Shown here piece after piece: positions 57,445 through 64,000 of a stretch of 64,000 nucleotides of DNA. How positions within the stretch are numbered: the stretch's first letter is position 1; each line of letters opens with the position of its first letter. Origin of the DNA: Nigrospora sphaerica (Eukaryota; Ascomycota; Sordariomycetes; Amphisphaeriales; Apiosporaceae); the NCBI GenBank assembly GCA_018287875.1, contig JAGVVL010000001.1, positions 5,580,001-5,644,000 of the forward strand, given 5' to 3'. Below the pieces are notes generated by a model. The model was not told the DNA's origin. It was given only the letters and a program-made list of their open reading frames with translations, and did not search any database. The position numbers and the translations under genes were made by a program.

Positions 57445-58960
57445 ATGGAACCGCAGGGGCGTGACGCCCTGCCGCGGGACGTAGAGAGGCGCCTTTCCGA
57501 CCCCAACCGCGACGCCGACTCCAGCGACACTGCCGGCACTGGCGCCGCCGACATCCCCGACCTGGACGACGGCACCACCTCGGAGGAGTGTTCGAGCGAC
57601 TGGACCAGCAGCGGGGCCTTGAGTCTCGCCCGGGGCGCCCTGGTACAACCGCTCGCCGTCAGCGACGATGAGCAGGACACGGTGCAGTTCGGAATCCCCC
57701 TCGATCCCGGCTCGCTCTTTTCGCCCTCCGAACACCCGGCCTTCTCCATTTTTCACGGCGCTGGTGGCGGCTTTTATGACGATGAGGATGGCGAGGCGAC
57801 ACTGTAAGCTGGACGCGGGACCGACGCCTTGGACGAATACGTGACTGAAGGTACATGACAGCAACTCGACCCGGTCCCTGGCCTCGTCGGATGTTCCTTA
57901 CGTGTGGGAACATGGCCGACGCTACGTCGGCGAGTATCACATCCCCAACGACACGGCCGAACAAACTCGCTGGCTTCTGCTGCACGAAGTCTACCTGAGC
58001 GCTTTTGACGGGGAGCTCACGAGCGTGCCACTGGAGGATCCGAGCCACATACTAGACATTGGCGCGGGAACCGGGGAATGGTAAGGACCAACTAGTTCCC
58101 TTTCGTCCCGGGCGACGAAACCCCGGCCCTCGTCTTTCCCCTTTCCGAGTTTGACTTTTGCACTCCCCGGGCCGCTTGCGGCAATCGCGTACTGACTTGG
58201 ACTCTCCGGTAGGGCAGAGGACATGGCAGACTGCTTCCCGGACGCGGAAGTCACTGGCATTGACCTTGCCGATGTCTTCCCCAAAGCTGTCCACCCGAAT
58301 GTCTTCTTCGAGGTGGACGACGCCGAAATAGAGTGGGAACGCCCCGACGACCATTATGACCTGGTCCACTTTCGCAACATGATCGGCGCCTTTTGCGACT
58401 GGTCGTTCATCTACGGCCAGGCGTTCAGGGTCACCAAACCGGGCGGGTGGATCGAACTCCTGGACTTTGACGAGTACGAAGGCTTTGGTAATTTCTTCTC
58501 CTTCTTCAGCCCGGACTCCATCATCCAGAAAATAGGGCAGGATTTGAAGGAGGCCGCACAGCTTTCCGGCAGGCCCCGCGGGGTGTACCACTTGGAGCCG
58601 AGGCTGCTGTACGACGCCGGTTTTGAGGATGTAACCGTCACGGAACACGCGATACCCCTGAGCCCCAAGGAGCTGTCTACAGGTCATTTGTTCTTGCGTT
58701 CCACCACCGAGGCCTTCGAGGCTGTGACACTCCGTTTGCTCACGAAATACAAGGGCTGGGCGCCCGAGGAAGTACGCTTCGCTAAAGCGGTTTGGCAGAA
58801 CGAGATGATGGAGTTGATGTCCGACCCGGAAAAGGCGAGTGGATTCTTTATCAAGCTCAGGGTCGTGACGGCCAGAAAGCCTGCGAAGCCATCAAGTCTT
58901 GGACCGGCAGCAACTCTCCGGGACGCGATACCGGACTCGGAATATGCTGTCGCAGAATAG
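57445..58960 (+). CDS. LaeA-like class I SAM-dependent methyltransferase
   Basis: Three exons (57445-57803, 57862-58080, 58213-58960) give 441 aa. The first ~120 residues are acidic and disordered-looking (ADIPDLDDGTTSEECSSDW). The conserved approach region then follows: YVWEHGRRYVGEYHIPNDTA with EQTRWLLLHEVYLSAF. SAM motif I is HILDIGAGTGEWAEDMADCF, split by intron 2. Next come VTGIDLADVFPKAVHPNVFF, DLVHFRNMIGAFCDW, the KPGGWIELLDFDEYEGF block, and a C-terminal WAPEEVRFAKAVWQNEM region. This architecture is that of the very large LaeA/Tam-like family in filamentous fungi, many of which influence secondary metabolism. The target of this one is unknown. It runs in the same direction as VPS18, about 860 bp downstream. 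Confidence 0.9.
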
Positions 58961-59823
58961 GGTGGCCACCAAGAAAGCGATTGGTGTAGCAGAAGGCCCG
59001 GGCCCAAGTACTGGGGGCTACGACGCTGCCATCCGGCTTTCGCATCGCATGGCTGTTATCAGGCGCGCGACCTGGAAGCAAGAAATATCCGCCGGGGGTG
59101 AGTTGGCGCAAGCCACGCGGTACCCTCCAAGTGAACATGCCAGGTGCCGCAGAGTGCCTTGGCTCGCGGGTGGCCTTCTGGTGGTCGGGGAAGCGGGTGT
59201 AGAGAGAGGAGGCTGCATTCTTACGATATTTGCAAATACCCATGAAGCTATCAATCATCTTTGGATTCAGCTAGAGCAACTGTTTTCGGCAGCCAACAAG
59301 CACGCCAAAGTTATGTACACCTGTGCCTGACCTACCGAGCGACGAGTGTTGCGTGATCACGACCCCAAGTCGGCAGGGCCGACGACCTAAATCATCTATA
59401 CACAGGATATACCTACTTACCTAGGGAGCTCTCAAGTACGTGAAGGGTACACATGTACTTATGCAAAGGTGCGGCTCGCGGTCACGATGCAGGCCGTGGG
59501 AGATGGTCATAGCCGCGTTAATACGAATGTGATGTCAGTGGCCCGCGGGTCCATCCGCTTTGCCGCGTTACCTGCATAAACTGCGATTAGATATGCTATG
59601 ATATGCTACAGCACCAGCTCCGCATCATACCCAAACATCAACAGCGGCTGTAGGCTGCAAGAGAAACCCATCCCCGGAAGAAAGCGAGGCAGCGACACCC
59701 TGTGCCATTGCCCCGGTCGAGCCCCTTCGCCGTGCCATCGTGCAACACAACGCGGCGTCGTCTTGTTGCCGCCACCCCAGCGAGCGGCCCGGCAACCCCA
59801 ACATGAGCAGGCAGTGAAGCAGC
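58961..59823. other. Intergenic: methyltransferase 3' flank and VPS18 promoter
   Basis: No gene seen. ACCTACTTACCTAGGG words occur near 59409-59425. Confidence 0.4.
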
Positions 59824-62781
59824 ATGGCGCTGGACGGATCAAACGGCTTCGTGGGCATGCCCGCCGCGAATGGTGTGCTCAACGATGGCCTACCCATCTT
59901 CGAGGTCGAGAGGGTTCAGCTTCAGTTCTCCATCGCTGCCGACTTTGTGGCCGCCCAGGTCGCCAACAACGTGCTCGTGCTCGCCCTGTCCAATGGCCGC
60001 ATCTTGCGCATCGACCTGACCCATCCCGAGGACATCGACGACATCGACCTGCCCAAGCGGCCCTCCGAGGTGGGCGTGATCCGCCGCATGTTCCTCGACC
60101 CGACCGCCTCGCACCTCCTCATCTGCACCTCCCTGGGCGAGAACTACTACCTGCACTCGCAGTCGCGCCAGCCCCGGCCGCTCGGCAGGCTGCGAGGCGT
60201 TTCGATCGAGTCGATAGCCTGGAACCCGTCCCTGCCGACCGCCTCGACGCGCGAGGTCCTGCTCGGCGCTTCCGACGGTAACATATACGAGACCTTCATC
60301 GAGAGCACAAACGAGTTCTACCGGAAGGAGGAGAAGTATCTGAAGGTGCTTCAGAAGCTTCCCGATGGCCCCGTCACGGGGCTTTGGGTCGACAACATGG
60401 CGGGGACCTCGGACCTGCGAAGGGTCATGATTGCCACGCAGAACCGTCTATTCCACCTCGTCGGTCGTGTCGGACGCAGCCACCACGAAGGGAGCGGCTC
60501 CATCTACACGAAACTGTTCGAGGCCGAACACCCTGTGATCCACGAGCTCTCGCGCGGCGCGGCCGCGGCCCCATCTGGACTGGCCATATCGCCAGACTCG
60601 CCCGACGCCAAACCTTATGACTACGTGCCGCCCGACCGGGCCTTTGCTTGGCTTTCGTCACACGGCGTTTATCATGGCAAGCTCCTGACGGTTCCGGCGA
60701 CCCCCGAGCTCGGCAATAAGATCTTTGCCGAATCCAAGCTGCTGCCCAAATCACAGATCATCCCGCCCGACCCTTCGCTGCGGAAGAAGCCCACCGAGGA
60801 TGCAATCGACGCTGCTATCTTGACCCAGTGGCACATTGTCAGCCTGATAGGGGGCCGCGTTGTCGCAGCGAACCGGCTGACGGGCTCTGTCGTTTACGAC
60901 CAAGTCGTCATAGACCAGGGCCAGAATGTGTTGGGCCTGTACGTGGACCAACAGAAGAACACCTTCTGGCTGTTCACGCCGCAGGAGATCTTCGAGGTGG
61001 TGGTGCGAGACGAAGCGCGGGACATATGGCGCATCATGCTCGAGCGACAACAGTTCGACATGGCACTGCAATACGCACAGACGCCAGCCCAGAAAGACGC
61101 CATTGCCATGGCGTCGGGCGACCACTTGGTCGCAAAGGGGCTGTTCATCGAGGCGGCCGGGGTTTACGGCAAGAGCAGCAAGCCGTTCGAGGAGGTGGCC
61201 CTGGCTTTTATCGACAGCAACCAGAACGATGCCCTCAGGAAGTACTTGCTGACTAAACTGGGCATGTACAAGAAGTCCTCGCTCATGCAGAGGATGATGA
61301 TAGCAACGTGGCTGGTGGAGATATTCATGGCCAAGCTCAACTCGCTTGAGGACAACATACAGACGGAGGCTGAGCTGGTCGAGCATCTCAGCATCGACCA
61401 GTCCCGAGAGCAATTAGTGTCGGTCCGCGACGAATTCCACGACTTCATCAACAAACACAAGTCGGATCTGGACCGCAAGACCATTTACGACACCATCAGC
61501 AGTCACGCGCGGGAGGACGATCTCCTTTACTATGCCAACGCCGTCAACGACTACAACTACGTCCTGTCTTATTGGGTACAACGGGAGCGGTGGGCCGAGG
61601 CCCTGAATGTTCTTAAGAAGCAGACAGACCCGGACGTCTTCTACAGATACAGCAGTGTGCTGATGACGCATGTGGGCCACGAGCTGGTCGAGATTCTGAT
61701 GCGCCACCCGGATCTACAGCCGCGGAAGATCATCCCGGCCCTCTTGGACTACAACCAGAATTTTACCGGTCCGCTGGCCCAGAACCAGGCTCTTCGTTAT
61801 CTCCTCTACATCGTCAACAAACTGAACTCGACCGATGCCGCGGTCCACAACACCCTTGTCTCCATTTACGCCGCGCACCCGAGCAGGGATGAGAGTGGTC
61901 TCCTTTTGTACCTCGAGTCCCAGGGCGAGGAGCCCAAGTTTGATCCCGATTTTGCTCTTCGGCTTTGCATCCAGTACAAGCGCACCCTCTCATGCGTGCA
62001 TATTTACACCAACATGGGCCAGTATGTACAAGCCGTGGACCTGGCGCTCTCGCACAACCAGATCGACTACGCGGCTATTATTGCGGACAGACCCATGTCC
62101 AACCCCGTTCTTCGCAAGAAGCTCTGGCTCGCCGTGGCGAAGAAGGTGGTCTCGCAGTCCAGCGATATGAAACCAGCCATCGAGTTTCTCAAGCGCTGCG
62201 ATCTTCTGAAAATTGAGGACCTGATTCCTTTCTTCCCCGACTTTGTCGTCATTGATGACTTCAAGGAGGAGATTTGCAACGCCCTGGAGGACTACAGCCG
62301 CAACATTGACGGACTGAAGAAGGAAATGGACGAAAGCTCCCAGACGGCTGCCAACATCAAGATCGACATCGCCGCGCTCGACCATCGGTACGCCATTGTC
62401 GAACCCGGCGAGAAGTGCTACGTGTGCGGTCTGCCGTTGCTGAGCAGGCAGTTCTTCGTCTTCCCCTGTCAGCACGCTTTCCACTCCGACTGCCTGGGGA
62501 AGAAGGTGCTGGAGCAGGCCGGCGTCGGCAAGAGCAAACGGATCAAGGACTGCCAGGTCCAGATCAGCAAGGGCTACGTACGTGGGGCAAAGAAGGACAC
62601 CGTGGTTGCGGAGCTTGACGCACTCGTAGCCTCCGCCTGGTAAGTGGAACCCCTCGGACTCGTTGGAGCGCTTCATACTGATGATGGGAAACACAGCATC
62701 CTCTGTAGCGACTACGCTATCAAGCGCATCGATGAGCCTTTTGTCACGTCGGACGATAATAAGAATGAGTGGGCTCTGTGA
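59824..62781 (+). CDS. VPS18: Vacuolar sorting protein Vps18 (HOPS/CORVET core)
   Basis: Two exons (59824-62639 and 62697-62781) give 966 aa, the usual size. Vps18 is a core subunit of the CORVET and HOPS tethers that fuse endosomes and vacuoles. The N-terminal beta-propeller starts PIFEVERVQLQFSIAADFVAA. It continues through SHLLICTSLGENYYLHSQS, the Pep3/Vps18 region GLAISPDSPDAKPYDYVPPD, and the alpha-solenoid (CHCR) with DNVLGLYVD-type and QFDMALQYAQTPAQKDAIAM blocks. The C-terminal RING-H2 begins CYVCGLPLLSRQFFVFPCQH and finishes with CILC in the last exon, so the 57-nt intron splits the RING. A coiled coil (IDGLKKEMDESSQTAANIKI) precedes it. The first ATG of the frame is used. Confidence 0.97.
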
Positions 62782-64000
62782 GACGAGACCCGGCCGGCCA
62801 TGGGGGGAAAGGATTTGGGAGCAGGCATATATAGTTCGGTAGGCGAATGCAATTTCTCGCCCGGGGCGACGCGAGGCAGTACCTAGTGTAGTACCTTGGA
62901 ATGCAAATAGATACCCGACTATTTACAGTGGTCGCCGCACCTTGTTGCAATCTGTTTAACGTCGTCCAACATGGACGCCTCGACAAGGCCACGCCCGTCT
63001 CTACCGGTGCGGTGATGACGGGGAGGGAACCGCGATCGGCTGTCCCCAGATCTTGCTCTCCCCCAAGCCGTCGGTTGTTGCCATGATAGGTTGAGTGACG
63101 AGGGTGTCTATTTCCCGTGCCCCCTCGGTTTCGAACCCGAGTTCGGGGTCCGGAGGTTAGCTTCGTCTTTGGTCCAGCCGAACCCCCGAGAGCACGGCGC
63201 CCTTCCCCTCCCGGCCGAGGCAACTTGCGAAACGCACGCCGGCAGAAGCCGAGATTTCCGATCGGCCCGTGGCGGCTCGGTACCGCTCGCAAAATGAATA
63301 GGTACGTACCAATGGACAGGTGCTGAGCAGAAAAGGCGAGGGGGAAGAAAATCGGCCACGCCGCCATCGAAGGGGCAGGGAGCCCGGTATTCCGTATACG
63401 GGTGCACGTATAGAGGGCCGAGCGGCGGTCCCGGGACTCGCCTCGTCGGCCTGATCCTTGGCCCGTCGCTCACGATCGGATGGGTTGGAACGAGCTACAT
63501 ACACACAAGATGACTGCATGGCGGCCCCCCTCCCCATGGGACGACGTCCAAACTCTCGCAGGCCGACCGGCATTGTTCACATTATACCTTTCGCCGAGCT
63601 GAGACCCTTTCCACCCCCTGAGCGGCAAGGTTGCGCGTGGTACGTACGACCCAGCTGGCCAGTCCCGAGCGAGATGAGGTCTTTTTGCTTCATCTTTTTG
63701 TATTGTTTCCTGGTAGCCAATCGCCGTGATAGGGTTGGCCGTCTTGGAAGGGCCCGGCCGAGGACGCAGCCCGATGACCATGGGGCCCACGAGCAAGGGG
63801 GCGCGGAGGGGAAGGAAACCTGGCGCTTACCATTACGCATACATAACCTACGTACGCGCGTACCGGGGGGGGACACGCGGGGAGGGCTATGCGATAGGCA
63901 AGCAGAGGCTGACGTCGGCGGATAACAAGAAGCCTCCCCTCCCCTCCCCGTTGCCCAATGACGGACGACGGCATAGGACCTTTGCCCGCGGGGACGGCGG
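62782..64000. other. Intergenic, no gene seen at the window end
   Basis: This holds the 3' flank of VPS18 and GC-rich DNA with short frames on both strands. None is supported by motif or splice structure. Confidence 0.45.

Noticed and set aside
63115..63160. tRNA-like GGTTTCGAACC in the terminal region
   Set aside because: The palindrome gives an 8-nt loop, and there is no matching acceptor stem within tRNA distance.
1..64000. CRISPR arrays, rRNA genes, bacterial promoters or terminators
   Set aside because: Nothing with regularly spaced repeats or rRNA-like sequence is present, and the genome is eukaryotic.

Overview
The window is nuclear DNA of a filamentous ascomycete. The genes carry short GT-AG introns (mostly 50-180 nt) with CTAAC/CTGAC-type branch sites. 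Every recognisable protein matches an ascomycete family, and codon usage is GC-rich. Intergenic DNA contains recurrent TACCTA/CCTAGGTA-like words and microsatellites. Overall this looks most like a Sordariomycete, but species cannot be read from the sequence. Nineteen protein-coding genes can be modelled. I found no rRNA, no convincing tRNA, no CRISPR and no bacterial-type operon.

Layout. 1.2-2.1 kb: RNase P/MRP subunit Pop3. 3.3-5.2 kb: a low-complexity protein with PPHLR motifs. 5.7-9.1 kb: a divergent pair of 60S ribosome-biogenesis genes (NOC3 and NIP7) that share a promoter with PAC/RRPE-like boxes. 9.6-11.2 kb: glutamate 5-kinase PRO1. 12.0-12.9 kb: ATP23 protease. 13.2-14.6 kb: Aurora kinase. 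15.5-17.6 kb: LMBR1-type membrane protein. 18.7-20.6 kb: a seven-exon cytochrome P450. 20.6-24.6 kb: a gene-free, repeat-rich block containing a CCCATGGG array, a MITE-like element with 36-bp terminal inverted repeats, and a ~150-bp duplication. 24.6-27.2 kb: a proline-rich membrane-anchored protein whose frame is broken by a single in-frame TAG. 29.0-29.8 kb: a disordered SYGSS-rich protein. 31.9-32.9 kb: the acyltransferase SLC1. 35.0-36.5 kb: a GPI-type aspartyl protease. 39.4-40.2 kb: a diverged V-ATPase proteolipid. 43.5-45.2 kb and 49.5-50.8 kb: two triose-phosphate-transporter-family carriers flanking sorting nexin SNX41. 54.0-55.6 kb: UDP/dTDP-glucose 4,6-dehydratase with a tandem-repeat tail. 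57.4-59.0 kb: a LaeA-like methyltransferase. 59.8-62.8 kb: VPS18.

Most genes are single-copy housekeeping functions: ribosome and RNA biogenesis, proline synthesis, mitosis, vacuolar/endosomal traffic and phospholipid synthesis. The clearest shared regulation is the NOC3/NIP7 divergent promoter. VPS18, SNX41 and the V-ATPase proteolipid all act in the endosome-vacuole system but are not adjacent. The observation most worth testing is the in-frame TAG at 25719-25721. It splits one long coding frame, its downstream half has no usable ATG, and the target adenosine sits in a predicted hairpin loop. That is the arrangement expected of a stop codon corrected by fungal A-to-I mRNA editing, although an unrecognised intron or a true loss of function remains possible.
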